Positions 18,993 to 28,022 of a stretch of DNA of 64,000 nt are shown here, in pieces. Both the position numbers and the translations under genes were made by a program. The stretch comes from Sinimarinibacterium flocculans (lineage in GTDB: Bacteria; Pseudomonadota; Gammaproteobacteria; Nevskiales; Nevskiaceae), in the NCBI RefSeq assembly GCF_003201205.1, contig NZ_QICN01000010.1:1-64000 (forward strand), in the 5' to 3' direction. A model generated the notes under the pieces. It made no database searches and had not been told where the DNA came from. It saw nothing but the letters and a program-made list of their open reading frames with translations. Position 1 is the first letter of the stretch. Every line of letters begins with the position of its first letter.

Positions 18993-20471
18993 TCAGCGCG
19001 CGGCGCGGCGGACGGACGGGCGTCCGCGCTGCTGCAACAGCTCGTGCTCGCGCCCCTTGAGCAGGCGCAGGCAGTCCTCGAACGCGCGCGAGATGCGCGT
19101 CTGGTTGCGGATGCGTTCGAGCTTGGGCCAGGTGGCACGCTCGCCGGAGCGCACGTAGCGCTGGATGTCCTCGGGCGCCGGGTTGGAGAACGTGCGCAGG
19201 ATGCGCCGCGGCGTGCTGCGCGGGTAGATGTTGATGTCGCCCGAGTAACGCTGGCGGACGACGTTGTCGATCTTGCCGAGCACGCGGCCGCTGGCGTACG
19301 GGTCCAGGTGCTTGCGGGCCAGCGACAGGGCACCGCTGCCGCCGGACTTGACCAGCTCCGCCGCCAGCGGCGCGAGTCCGCGCCGGCCCTGCTGCTGGCG
19401 GTCGATCTGTGCCATGAACGGCACGATATGCGGATTGGTCTGGCTGACAATGTAGTGATTGACGTTGTGCAGCCGTGCGATGCGCAGCATCGGCAGATCG
19501 GAGGAGATCGTGCCGTCGACCCAGCGCTTTCCCGGCATGTACGGAACGATCTGGCCTTCGTAGTTGCGCGCCTGCAGCATCACCGGCGGGAACACGCCGG
19601 GCACGGCACAGGACGCCAGCACCGCCCGGCGCAGCATCACGTGCGGTGCGGTCAGGTAGTTCAGCAGGCGGCCCTGCTGGTGCGGTTCGGCCGGCGACAC
19701 GGTCACGCAGACGATGCGTTTGCTGTGGTCGAAGGCCTCGACGAAGCTCTGGTCGCCGATGTTGGCTTCCAGGCAGCGTTCGAGCTGCGCGCCGTCCATC
19801 ATCGCGCCGCCGCGGAGTGCCTCGCGCAGGCCGAGCGCCTGGAAGGCATCGAGATTGAGGCCGCCCGGTTCGAACAGCGCGTCGAGTTCGCTGTCGACAC
19901 GCGTGCCGACGGTGCCGGCGATGATCGAGCCGGCACTCGAGCCCGAGATCACGCGCGGCAGCAGGCTCTCGGCGTGCAGGGCCTTGATCACGCCGAGGTG
20001 GAACATGCCCAGCGTGCCGCCGCCGGACAGCAGCAGCGCCGAGCGCCCGAACGCGATCGCCGTGCGCTTGAAGAACTGGATCTTCTCCTCGAAGCCGAAA
20101 TCGGCGAAGTCGCCGGCGCAGACGAAATCGAGGCAGCGCGTCACCTCGGCGATGTATTCCTCGATCAGCCGCTTGGTGCCGACGCGGGCGCCGCCGTAGA
20201 GCAGCGGACTCGAGATGTTGCCGAGATTGCCGTGCAGACCTTCGTACAGGTCGAAAGCGAGCTGACGCGCGTCGCCGGCCTGTCGCAGGCGGCGCAGCTC
20301 GGTGAGCCGCTCGCGGATCAGCAGGTAGTCGTAGTCATCGCTGGTGTCGTCCTGCTTCCAGGCGTCGCCGCCTTCGAGGCGGTCGAGCTCCAAGGCGATC
20401 TCGCGCCAGCTGCGGTAGTCGGCGGCGTGGTCGAGGTCCTGGGTCCGCTGCGCGATGAGCTTGCGGGACAT
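18993..20471 (-). CDS. Patatin-like phospholipase with DUF3336 N-terminal domain
   Basis: This is a 492-residue lipid acyl hydrolase. The DUF3336 region fills about residues 1-120 (DYRSWREIALELDRLEGGDAWK). The patatin domain has the oxyanion loop GGGTLGMFHLGV, the nucleophile GSSAGS and a later catalytic Asp in DGTISSD. Bacterial and yeast relatives (Tgl-type triacylglycerol lipases) share this layout. I prefer the ATG at 20471, with an AGGA 11 bases upstream; ATGs at 20489 and 20534 are alternatives that add unconserved residues. The C-terminus is basic. Confidence 0.88.
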   Translation of the reverse strand: MSRKLIAQRTQDLDHAADYRSWREIALELDRLEGGDAWKQDDTSDDYDYLLIRERLTELRRLRQAGDARQLAFDLYEGLHGNLGNISSPLLYGGARVGTKRLIEEYIAEVTRCLDFVCAGDFADFGFEEKIQFFKRTAIAFGRSALLLSGGGTLGMFHLGVIKALHAESLLPRVISGSSAGSIIAGTVGTRVDSELDALFEPGGLNLDAFQALGLREALRGGAMMDGAQLERCLEANIGDQSFVEAFDHSKRIVCVTVSPAEPHQQGRLLNYLTAPHVMLRRAVLASCAVPGVFPPVMLQARNYEGQIVPYMPGKRWVDGTISSDLPMLRIARLHNVNHYIVSQTNPHIVPFMAQIDRQQQGRRGLAPLAAELVKSGGSGALSLARKHLDPYASGRVLGKIDNVVRQRYSGDINIYPRSTPRRILRTFSNPAPEDIQRYVRSGERATWPKLERIRNQTRISRAFEDCLRLLKGREHELLQQRGRPSVRRAAR

Positions 20472-20596
20472 ACGGGGCGGTGTCCTCATTGCAATCGAGT
20501 GTAAGCGATTTTGTGCAGTGCGGAAGCGGGGCATTGCAGCCTTTTGTCGGCGACGAACGTCTAAGCTGTCGCGCCCCTCGTTCCGGAATCGCCTGA

Positions 20597-21088
20597 ATGG
20601 ACCCGATCGTCATCGTCCTGCTGTGGCTCGCCGTCGTCGCCCTGGTCGCGCTCGGCATTGCCGGCGCCGTGCTGCCGGCGCTGCCCGGCGTACCGATGGT
20701 TTTCGCCGGACTGTGGCTCGGGGCCTGGATCGACGGCTACGCGCGTATCGGCACCGGCACGCTGATCGTGCTCGGCGTGCTGACCGCGCTGTCCTTGCTG
20801 ATCGACTTCGTCGCCTCGGCCCTGGGCGCCAAGCGCGTCGGGGCCAGTCCCAAGGCGGTGACCGGCGCGGTGCTCGGCAGTCTCGTCGGCCTGTTCTTCG
20901 GCCTGCCGGGCATCATCCTCGGCCCGTTCATCGGTGCGGTGCTCGGCGAACTGGCTACGCAGCGCAACTTCGATCAGGCCACGCGGGTCGGTATCGCCAC
21001 CTGGATGGGGCTGCTGTTCGGCACCATCGCCAAGCTCGTGACCTCGCTGGTGATGGTCGGGATCTTTGTATTCGCCTACTTCTTCTGA
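20597..21088 (+). CDS. DUF456 family membrane protein
   Basis: This 163-residue protein has about four or five membrane segments, Gly-rich repeats and the LPALPGVPMVFAGLWLGAW and GLPGIILGPFIGAVLGEL motifs that define DUF456. The pseudo-repeated glycine-rich helices resemble small pore or carrier proteins, but no function is established. It is flanked by the divergent lipase gene (126 bases between start codons) and the convergent transglycosylase gene. Confidence 0.9.
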   Translation: MDPIVIVLLWLAVVALVALGIAGAVLPALPGVPMVFAGLWLGAWIDGYARIGTGTLIVLGVLTALSLLIDFVASALGAKRVGASPKAVTGAVLGSLVGLFFGLPGIILGPFIGAVLGELATQRNFDQATRVGIATWMGLLFGTIAKLVTSLVMVGIFVFAYFF

Positions 21089-21122
21089 CGAAACGGGCCG
21101 CGGGCGGCGCGGCGCGTCCGCA

Positions 21123-23120
21123 TCAGTTGGCGGGCACCTGCAGCGTCTGGCCCACCTTGATCAGGTTCGACGAGCCGAGTCCGTTGGCGCTGCGCAGCGC
21201 GTCGATGCTGACGTCGTAGCGGCGTGCGATCGAGGACAGCGTCTGCCCGCTGCTGACGCGGTGTTCGCGCGTGGCCAGCGCGGTGCCGCCGGCAGGAATC
21301 TTCAGCGTCTCGCCGGCGCGGATCAGCGAGGACTGCAGTCCGTTCGCCGTGCGCAGCGCCGCCTCGCTGACGCCGTGACGCCCGGCGATGTCGCTGAGCG
21401 TGTCGCCGCTGACGACGACGTAGTGGCCGGCGGGGGCGGGGCCGCCGTCGGTCCGGCCCGGAATCGCCAGGCGCTGGCCGATGTTGATCAGCGAGGAATC
21501 CAGGCCGTTGGCGGCGCGAAGGCTTGCCTGGCTGACACCGTAACGGCGCGCGATGGCGGCGATGGTGTCGCCGCGGCTGACGACGTGCACGGCCGCATCG
21601 CGTCGCGCCGCCTGCACCTGCGAGCGCGTGAGCGCGGGCTTGGACTCGCCGACGGCGACGCTGATCGGTCCGGGGCGCGCTTCCTCGCGCGGCGGCACCT
21701 TGAGCACTTGGCCGATGCGGATCATCGAACTGCGCAGGCCATTGGCCTTCTGCAGTTCGGCGACGCTGGTGCGGTACTCGTGGGCGATGCCGCCCAGGGT
21801 CTGTCCCTTGCGCACCTTGTGCAGCAGGAAGTAGACGCGCTGACGGTCGAAGCGCTCATGATTGCCGAGACGCGCGTAGGCGACCTCGAAGCCGCGCGCG
21901 GCACCGGCCGGCACGCGGATCAGGTGCCCGGGCGGCACGTAGAGCTTGCCGTCGATGACCTCGGGCCGGTAGGCGGGGTTGAGCCTGCGGAAGAGCTCGT
22001 CGTCGCCGCCGCTGAGGCGACGCAGCGTCTCGTACGGGACGTAGTGCCGGGTTTCGACGACCTCGAAGTCGATGGGATCGAGGCCGGACGGGCGGTCGCT
22101 GCGCGTGCGCCATTCGCGTTCGAGTTCGACCGCCGCGAGGAACTCGGCGTAGTAGTTCTTGCCGGCGAAGCCCCAGCGCTTGTGATTGCCGCGCTCGATC
22201 AGGTCGACGATGGTCTTGCCCTTGATCGCCTTGAGCCCGCGGTCGATGCCGTAGCGGCCGTGGTTGTAGGCGGTGACCGCGAGCGGCCAGTCCTGGAGCA
22301 GCGCGTAGTCGTCGCGCAGGTGGCGGGCCGCGGCGTCGGTCGAGGTCCACGGATCGCGCCGGTCGTCCACGACCTCGTCCAGCCGCATGTAGATCTTCGC
22401 GGAGGTCGGAATGAACTGCCAGACGCCGGCGGCGTGCGAGCGCGAGTAGGCCTCGACGTTGAAGCTCGACTCGACGATGGGCAGGCGGGTGAGCTGCCGG
22501 GGCAGGCCGTAGCCGGCGAAGATCTGCTCCATGTACGGCAGGTAGCGCTCGGAAACCTGCAGGGCCTGTTCGGTGCGCTCGCGGATGCCGCGCTGCGTGC
22601 GGATGGTGCCGCGCAGCTGCGCAAAGCGGCTGTCGGCACGCTGGTCCTTGAACAGCTCGAAGATGCGCCGCTCGTCGGCCGTCATCGACTGCGGCGCGTT
22701 GCGCTTGGCATGCACCGACGCCACCAGCCGCTCCATCGCGTCGCGCGCGTCCTTTTCGGCCTTGCGCCGGTAGTTGTCGAACTGCACCTCCGACATCGTC
22801 GCCGCCTGGCCGCGGAAGTCGATCACGCGCAGGACCTTCCACGGAATCTCGCTGGAATGCACGACGGTCTGCAGCTCGGAGTAGCTGCCGAAGATCTGCT
22901 TCCAGAACTGCACCTTGGGTTCGAGCGCGCTGTAGCGCGGGAACAGCGTGTCGAATGACGCGCCGTCCTTCGGCAACGGCGGCAGGGCCGCGCTACCGAG
23001 TTCGGCGACCCGCGGTTCCGGGACCGTGGAACCGGCCGCCGCGGCGGTCATCGGGAGCAGGAGGGTGCAGCTCAGACACAGTGAACACAATGAAGACTGC
23101 ACGGCACCCCGGTATCCCAC
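21123..23120 (-). CDS. mltD: Membrane-bound lytic murein transglycosylase D-like with four LysM repeats
   Basis: It cleaves peptidoglycan glycan strands with 1,6-anhydro product formation in the periplasm. After a signal sequence (about residues 1-29, ending TAAAAG) and a family-specific helical region, the SLT domain (about 180-320) carries the catalytic Glu in LPIVESSFNVEAYSRSHAAGVWQF. The remaining 230 residues hold four LysM cell-wall-binding motifs, each with the pattern GDTLxxIAxRxxVSxxxLRxANGL. E. coli MltD is shorter with two or three LysM units. The total of 665 residues is large but within family range. Confidence 0.92.
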   Translation of the reverse strand: MGYRGAVQSSLCSLCLSCTLLLPMTAAAAGSTVPEPRVAELGSAALPPLPKDGASFDTLFPRYSALEPKVQFWKQIFGSYSELQTVVHSSEIPWKVLRVIDFRGQAATMSEVQFDNYRRKAEKDARDAMERLVASVHAKRNAPQSMTADERRIFELFKDQRADSRFAQLRGTIRTQRGIRERTEQALQVSERYLPYMEQIFAGYGLPRQLTRLPIVESSFNVEAYSRSHAAGVWQFIPTSAKIYMRLDEVVDDRRDPWTSTDAAARHLRDDYALLQDWPLAVTAYNHGRYGIDRGLKAIKGKTIVDLIERGNHKRWGFAGKNYYAEFLAAVELEREWRTRSDRPSGLDPIDFEVVETRHYVPYETLRRLSGGDDELFRRLNPAYRPEVIDGKLYVPPGHLIRVPAGAARGFEVAYARLGNHERFDRQRVYFLLHKVRKGQTLGGIAHEYRTSVAELQKANGLRSSMIRIGQVLKVPPREEARPGPISVAVGESKPALTRSQVQAARRDAAVHVVSRGDTIAAIARRYGVSQASLRAANGLDSSLINIGQRLAIPGRTDGGPAPAGHYVVVSGDTLSDIAGRHGVSEAALRTANGLQSSLIRAGETLKIPAGGTALATREHRVSSGQTLSSIARRYDVSIDALRSANGLGSSNLIKVGQTLQVPAN

Positions 23121-23267
23121 GTTCGCTCATCCACGACGGCGCTGCCGTCCGTACTTCGGTATGGCGCAGATGGTAGGCGCAGTGCCGCGTGCGCGGCAAT
23201 GGCGCGCACGCGCGATCGATGCGGTTAAGCTAGACCTCCCCCCGCCCGCACCCATCGTGAGCCCGTC

Positions 23268-24215
23268 ATGGCGCAACCTTTCCCCGCCATCGAGCCGTAC
23301 CGCACGCGTCGCCTCAAGGTTTCCGACCTGCACGAGCTGTATGTCGAGGAGAGCGGAAACCCCGAAGGGCAGCCGGTCGTCTTCGTGCACGGGGGGCCGG
23401 GCGGCGGTGTCGAACCCTGGCACCGGCAGTTCTTCAACCCGCAGAAGTACCGCATGGTCCTGTTCGACCAGCGCGGCTGCGGCCGCTCGACGCCGTACGC
23501 CGAGCTGCGCGAGAACACGACCTGGGATCTGGTCGCCGACATGGAGAAGATCCGCGAGGCGCTCGGCATCGAGCGTTGGGTCGTGTTCGGTGGCTCCTGG
23601 GGCTCGACGCTGGGCCTGTCGTACGCGATCACGCATCCGCAACGCTGCAAGGCGCTGGTGCTGCGCGGCATCTTCCTGCTGCGCGAGGCGGAGATCCGCT
23701 GGTTCTACCAGGAGGGCGCGAGCTGGGTGTTCCCCGACGCCTGGGAGGCCTATGTCGAGCCGATTCCCGAGGCCGAGCGCGGCGATTTCGTCAAGGCCTA
23801 CTACAAGCGCCTGACCAGCCCGGACCCGGCGGTGCGGCGCGACGCGGCCAAGGCCTGGAGCATCTGGGAGGGCTCGACGAGCAAGCTGTTCCCGAGTCCC
23901 GAGATGGCCGCGCGTTTCGGCGAGGATCGTTTCGCCGAGGCCTTCGCGCGCATCGAGTGCCACTACTTCATCAACCGCGGGTTCTTCGACCGCGACGACC
24001 TGCTGCTCGCCAACGCGCACAAGCTGCGCGACATTCCCGGCGTGATCGTCCAGGGCCGCTACGACATCGTCTGCCCGATGCGCTCGGCCTGGGATCTGCA
24101 CCGCGCCTGGCCGGAAGCCGAGTTCCACGCGGTCGCGGACGCGGGTCACGCGGCGAGCGAGCCCGGCATCCTGTCGCGGCTGGTCGATGCGACGGAGCGG
24201 TTCGCGACGACCTGA
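23268..24215 (+). CDS. pip: Proline iminopeptidase
   Basis: This cytoplasmic serine peptidase of family S33 removes N-terminal proline from peptides. The 315-residue length matches the family. The oxyanion motif HGGPGGG is at about residues 41-47, the nucleophile elbow is GGSWGS, DQRGCGRSTP follows the family, and the acid and base lie in GRYDIVCP and DAGHAASEPG. It appears monocistronic; the 147-base gap before it holds no sure promoter. It is convergent with the Lrp-type gene, six bases apart. Confidence 0.94.
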   Translation: MAQPFPAIEPYRTRRLKVSDLHELYVEESGNPEGQPVVFVHGGPGGGVEPWHRQFFNPQKYRMVLFDQRGCGRSTPYAELRENTTWDLVADMEKIREALGIERWVVFGGSWGSTLGLSYAITHPQRCKALVLRGIFLLREAEIRWFYQEGASWVFPDAWEAYVEPIPEAERGDFVKAYYKRLTSPDPAVRRDAAKAWSIWEGSTSKLFPSPEMAARFGEDRFAEAFARIECHYFINRGFFDRDDLLLANAHKLRDIPGVIVQGRYDIVCPMRSAWDLHRAWPEAEFHAVADAGHAASEPGILSRLVDATERFATT

Positions 24216-24221
24216 GATCGG

Positions 24222-24686
24222 CTAGAGCGCGAGGCCCTCGTCGCGCTTGATGGCGTCGAGCACCAGGCTCGAGCGCACGTCCTTGACCCCGGGCAGGCCG
24301 ATCAGCACCTTCATCGAGAATTCGGCGAAGGTTTCCAGGTCGGCGACCTGCACGTGCAGCAGAAAGTCGAGGTCGCCGGTCATCACGTAGCAGGCGCGCA
24401 CCTCGGGGCGGGCGCGGATCGCATCCTCGAAGGCCAGCGTCACGTCGCGCGATTGCCGCTCGATGCTGACGCGCACGAAAGCCTCGACGCGGCGTCCGAG
24501 CGCGGCGGCGCTGAGCACCGCCGCGTAGCGGCTGATGATTCCCGACTCCTCCAGCTTGCGCACGCGCCGCTGACACGCGGTCGGCGACAGGGACACCCGC
24601 GTCGCCAGGTCGACGATCGGCAGGCGGCCGTCGCGTTGCAGCTCGCCGAGAATGCGCCGGTCGGTGCGGTCCAGTTGCGTACGCAT
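24222..24686 (-). CDS. Lrp/AsnC-family regulator beside the phenylalanine/tyrosine catabolic genes
   Basis: This 154-residue regulator has an N-terminal AsnC-type helix-turn-helix (LDRTDRRILGELQRDGRLPIVDLATRVSLSPTACQRRVRKLEE) and a C-terminal RAM/AsnC ligand domain (residues about 70-145). It is divergent from phhA, sharing a 131-base intergenic region with two TTTTGCAG repeats, so it likely senses phenylalanine or tyrosine and controls that operon. The ATG at 24686 (MRTQLDRTDRR) is the family-like start; the open frame reaches back to 24728. Confidence 0.9.
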   Translation of the reverse strand: MRTQLDRTDRRILGELQRDGRLPIVDLATRVSLSPTACQRRVRKLEESGIISRYAAVLSAAALGRRVEAFVRVSIERQSRDVTLAFEDAIRARPEVRACYVMTGDLDFLLHVQVADLETFAEFSMKVLIGLPGVKDVRSSLVLDAIKRDEGLAL

Positions 24687-24699
24687 GAAATCACTACTC

Positions 24700-24758
24700 T
24701 TTTGCAGTTTTGGGAACAATATCACCACAAACCCACGGAAGAAGCAGCGATTTTGCAG
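24700..24758. promoter_or_regulatory. Candidate Lrp-type operator: two TTTTGCAG direct repeats
   Basis: TTTTGCAG occurs at 24700-24707 and again at 24751-24758, 51 bases apart start to start, close to five helical turns. The region is much richer in A and T than its surroundings. It sits between the divergent lrp-type gene and phhA. Same-face half-sites fit an octameric Lrp-type protein. Confidence 0.45.
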
Positions 24759-24817
24759 CCAAACGGCGGCATCGACGCGATAGAGTGGGGCGTATCGGAT
24801 CTGCCGAGGAGAGCAGC

Positions 24818-25708
24818 ATGTACGGCGCCAACACCAACAGCCCGCTGCGCGGCGACTATTCGCGGGCCCGTGCGGACTTCACCGTCGAGCAGTCCTGGCA
24901 TCCCTATACGCAGGACGATCACGCGCTGTGGCGCCGGCTGTACCAGCGTCAGTCGCAGCTGGTGGCCGACCATGCCTGCCGTGAGTTCGCGCAGGGGCTG
25001 GCGCGCACCGACTGCAGCGCGCGCATCCCCGACCTCGAAGACATCAACGCCATGCTCACGCCGGCGTCCGGCTGGCGGCTGGTGGCCGTGCCGGGGTTCA
25101 TCCCCGACGAGCAGTTTTTCCGGCATCTCGCCGCCCGGCAGTTTCCGGTGACGGTGTGGCTGCGCAAGCCCGAGGAATTCGACTATCTGGTCGAGCCGGA
25201 CATCTTCCACGACTTCTTCGGCCACGTGCCGATGCTGTTCGACCGCGGCTTCGGCGACTTCGTCCAGCGTTACGGCGAGCAGGGGCTCAGGGCGCTGGAA
25301 GTCGGCGCACTGCCGCTGATCGCCCGGCTGTACTGGTACACCGTCGAGTTCGGCCTGATCGAGGATCGCGCGCATCCGCAGGACGGCCTGCGCGCCTACG
25401 GTGCCGGCATCCTCTCGTCCGGCGGCGAGACGCCCTACTCGACCGAAAGCCCGCTGCCGCTGCGCGTGCGTTTCGACATGCGACGGTGCATGCGCACCCG
25501 CTACATGATCGACGACTTCCAGAAGACCTATTTCGTCATCCGCTCGATCGACGAACTCAAGGCCGCCGTCGCGCAGGACACCGTGCCGCTGCTGCGCCAG
25601 CTTCAGGGCGAGCCCGAACTGCAGCCGGACACGCTGTATCCGGGCGATCAGCCGGTGCCGCCGCGTCCGGCGGCGGCCGCTGCATCACGCCCGCGCGCAG
25701 CCGCGTAA
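24818..25708 (+). CDS. phhA: Phenylalanine 4-monooxygenase
   Basis: It hydroxylates phenylalanine to tyrosine using tetrahydropterin and non-haem iron. The ATG at 24818 has a GAGGAGA ribosome site 5 bases upstream and gives 296 residues. The iron-binding motif is DIFHDFFGHVPMLF (two His) with the glutamate in YWYTVEFGLI. SSGGETPYSTES is another family signature. The C-terminus ends in a Pro/Ala tail. It opens the Phe/Tyr catabolic run. The pterin-recycling gene phhB is not in the window. Confidence 0.95.
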   Translation: MYGANTNSPLRGDYSRARADFTVEQSWHPYTQDDHALWRRLYQRQSQLVADHACREFAQGLARTDCSARIPDLEDINAMLTPASGWRLVAVPGFIPDEQFFRHLAARQFPVTVWLRKPEEFDYLVEPDIFHDFFGHVPMLFDRGFGDFVQRYGEQGLRALEVGALPLIARLYWYTVEFGLIEDRAHPQDGLRAYGAGILSSGGETPYSTESPLPLRVRFDMRRCMRTRYMIDDFQKTYFVIRSIDELKAAVAQDTVPLLRQLQGEPELQPDTLYPGDQPVPPRPAAAAASRPRAAA

Positions 25709-25812
25709 CCCCCATCGCGCCGGTCCGTCGCGACGCCGCGGCCGCGCCGGAATACCCACTGTCATCCATTCGGCATACAGTCCCCGCAGGGCCGGGGCGG
25801 AGAACATTCGTC

Positions 25813-26883
25813 ATGACGCAATCCACGCAGAACCCCATGGGCACCGACGGCTTCGAGTTCGTCGAGTACACGGCACCGACCGCCGAAGGCATCCGCCAGC
25901 TGCATACGCTGTTCGAGATGCTCGGCTTCGTCGCGGTGGCGAAGCACCGCAGCAAGGACGTCACCCTGTACAGTCAGGGCGACATCAACTTCCTGGTCAA
26001 CGGCACGCCGTATACCCACTTCGAACAGTTCGCGCGTGCGCACGGCCCCAGCGCCTGCGCGATGGGCTGGCGGGTGAAGGATGCGGTCAAGGCCTACGAG
26101 CACGCCGTGGCCCAGGGCGCCGTGCCCTTCGACGCGAAGCCCGGGCTGATGGAGCTGCGGCTGCCGGCGCTCTACGGCATCGGTTCGAGCGTGCTCTACC
26201 TGGTCGACCGCTACGGCCCCGAGTACTCGCTCTACGACGTCGACTTCCGCTGGTTCGACGGCGTCGACCGCCAGCCGAAGGGCGTGGGCCTGACCGCGAT
26301 CGACCATCTGACGCACAACGTCGAGCGCGGCAACATGGACACCTGGTGCGGTTTCTACGAGCGCATCGCCAATTTCCGCCAGATCCGCTACTTCGACATC
26401 GAGGGCAAGCTCACCGGCCTGGTGTCGCGGGCGATGACCTCGCCCTGCGGCCAGATCCGCATTCCGATAAACGAGAGCGCCGACGACAAGTCGCAGATCG
26501 AGGAATTCCTGCGCCAGTACCGCGGCGAGGGCATCCAGCACATCGCGCTGTCGACGAACGATATCTACGCCACCGTCGAGGCTCTGCGTGCGCGCGGCGT
26601 GCAGTTCATGGACACGCCGGACACCTATTACGACAAGGTCGATCAGCGCGTGCCGGACCACGGCGAGCCGCTGGCTCGCCTGCGCGAGCTGAACATCTTG
26701 ATCGACGGCGCCCCGGTCGAGGGCGTCCTGCTGCAGATCTTCACCAGCACGGTGATCGGGCCGATCTTCTTCGAGATCATCCAGCGCAAGGGCAACGAGG
26801 GCTTCGGCGAGGGCAACTTCAAGGCCTTGTTCGAGTCCATCGAGGACGACCAGATCAAGCGCGGCGTGCTCGGCGATGCGTAA
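25813..26883 (+). CDS. hppD: 4-hydroxyphenylpyruvate dioxygenase
   Basis: It converts 4-hydroxyphenylpyruvate to homogentisate with iron and O2. It is 356 residues long with two vicinal-oxygen-chelate halves. The metal ligands are His in IDHLTHNV, His in IQHIALST and Glu in IFFEIIQRKG. The ATG at 25813 begins MTQSTQNPMGTDGFEFVEY. A 104-base gap after phhA contains CATACAGT about 40 bases upstream and may hold a separate promoter. The 3' end overlaps hmgA by 8 bases. The tyrosine aminotransferase that supplies its substrate is not in the window. Confidence 0.96.
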   Translation: MTQSTQNPMGTDGFEFVEYTAPTAEGIRQLHTLFEMLGFVAVAKHRSKDVTLYSQGDINFLVNGTPYTHFEQFARAHGPSACAMGWRVKDAVKAYEHAVAQGAVPFDAKPGLMELRLPALYGIGSSVLYLVDRYGPEYSLYDVDFRWFDGVDRQPKGVGLTAIDHLTHNVERGNMDTWCGFYERIANFRQIRYFDIEGKLTGLVSRAMTSPCGQIRIPINESADDKSQIEEFLRQYRGEGIQHIALSTNDIYATVEALRARGVQFMDTPDTYYDKVDQRVPDHGEPLARLRELNILIDGAPVEGVLLQIFTSTVIGPIFFEIIQRKGNEGFGEGNFKALFESIEDDQIKRGVLGDA

Positions 26884-28015
26884 GTGGATCTACCGCCCGA
26901 CCGTCGAGGGCAAGGCCTCGCGGCAGGCGCATGCCGACCTGCCGGAGGGCACGGTCGAGCGCGAACTCGGCAAGGAAGGCTTCTTCGGCCCGTCGACGCA
27001 GATGATCCATCCGCGGCCGCCGACCGGCTGGACGAGCTGGGAAGGGCCGCTGCGTCCGCGCGCCTTCGATCTCGCGCGCCTCGGCGCGGTCGCGGCGCTG
27101 CCGTGGGCCGCACGCACGGTGCTGCACAACGCGCATCTGCGGCTGCGTCACTGGGTCTGCCCGTCGTCGATGGACCGGCTGGCGCGCAACGCCGACGGCG
27201 ACGAACTGCTGTTCCTGCATGCAGGTTCGGCGGAGCTGTACTGCGACTACGGTCACCTGACGCTCGCCACCGGCGACTACGTGGTGCTGCCGCGCGGCAC
27301 GATGTGGCGGATCGAATGCGAACGGCCGACGGTGTGGCTGCTGCTCGAAGCCACCAACGGCAGCTACCAGCTCCCGGACAAGGGACTGGTCGGCGAGCAG
27401 GCCATCTTCGATCCGGCGATGCTCGACTACCCGCGCATCGACGATGCCTTCCGGGCCCAGCAGCAGGCCGGAGCCCCCGAGAGCCGCGAGTGGCGCGTCG
27501 AGATCAAGCGCCGCGAACGCATCTCGACGGTGACCTATCCGTACAACCCGCTCGACGCGCTCGGCTGGCACGGCACGCTGATGCCGGTGCGCATCAACGT
27601 GCGCGACCTCCGGCCGCTGATGTCGCACCGCTATCACCTGCCGCCGAGCGCGCACACGACCTTCGTCGCCCAGCGCTTCGTCGTCTGCACCTTCGCGCCA
27701 CGGCCGTTCGAGACGGATCCGGGCGCGATCAAGGTGCCGTTCTTCCACAACAACGACGACTTCGACGAGGCGATCTTCTATCACGCGGGCGACTTCTTCT
27801 CGCGCGACAACATCCACCCCGGCATGCTGACGCTGCACCCCTGCGGCTTCACGCATGGACCGCACCCCAAGGCCCTGAACAACATGCTCACGCCGAAGAA
27901 GCTCGTCACTGACGAATACGCGGTGATGATCGACGCGCGCGACGCCCTCGAGGTCGGCGACGACATGCCGGCAGTCGAGTGGACCGACTACCATCGCTCC
28001 TGGCGCACGGACTGA
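26876..28015 (+). CDS. hmgA: Homogentisate 1,2-dioxygenase (short form)
   Basis: It opens the ring of homogentisate to maleylacetoacetate with iron. The C-terminal cupin carries the iron ligands in the HPCGFTHGPHP region and an upstream acidic/His cluster (FFHNNDDFDEAIFYHAGDFF). MHYHLP-like residues are represented by HRYHLPPSAHTTF. At 379 residues it is shorter than the usual 430-445 form, mainly in the N-terminal and middle parts; position between hppD and fahA makes the assignment firm. The start codon overlaps hppD by 8 bases, implying coupling. Confidence 0.92.
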   Translation: MRKWIYRPTVEGKASRQAHADLPEGTVERELGKEGFFGPSTQMIHPRPPTGWTSWEGPLRPRAFDLARLGAVAALPWAARTVLHNAHLRLRHWVCPSSMDRLARNADGDELLFLHAGSAELYCDYGHLTLATGDYVVLPRGTMWRIECERPTVWLLLEATNGSYQLPDKGLVGEQAIFDPAMLDYPRIDDAFRAQQQAGAPESREWRVEIKRRERISTVTYPYNPLDALGWHGTLMPVRINVRDLRPLMSHRYHLPPSAHTTFVAQRFVVCTFAPRPFETDPGAIKVPFFHNNDDFDEAIFYHAGDFFSRDNIHPGMLTLHPCGFTHGPHPKALNNMLTPKKLVTDEYAVMIDARDALEVGDDMPAVEWTDYHRSWRTD

Positions 28016-28022
28016 GCCCGAC

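Noticed and set aside
17580-20504. Open frame of 974 codons on the plus strand
   Set aside because: Entirely antisense to the adaptor and patatin-like lipase genes, which have clear domains; the composition is shadow-like.
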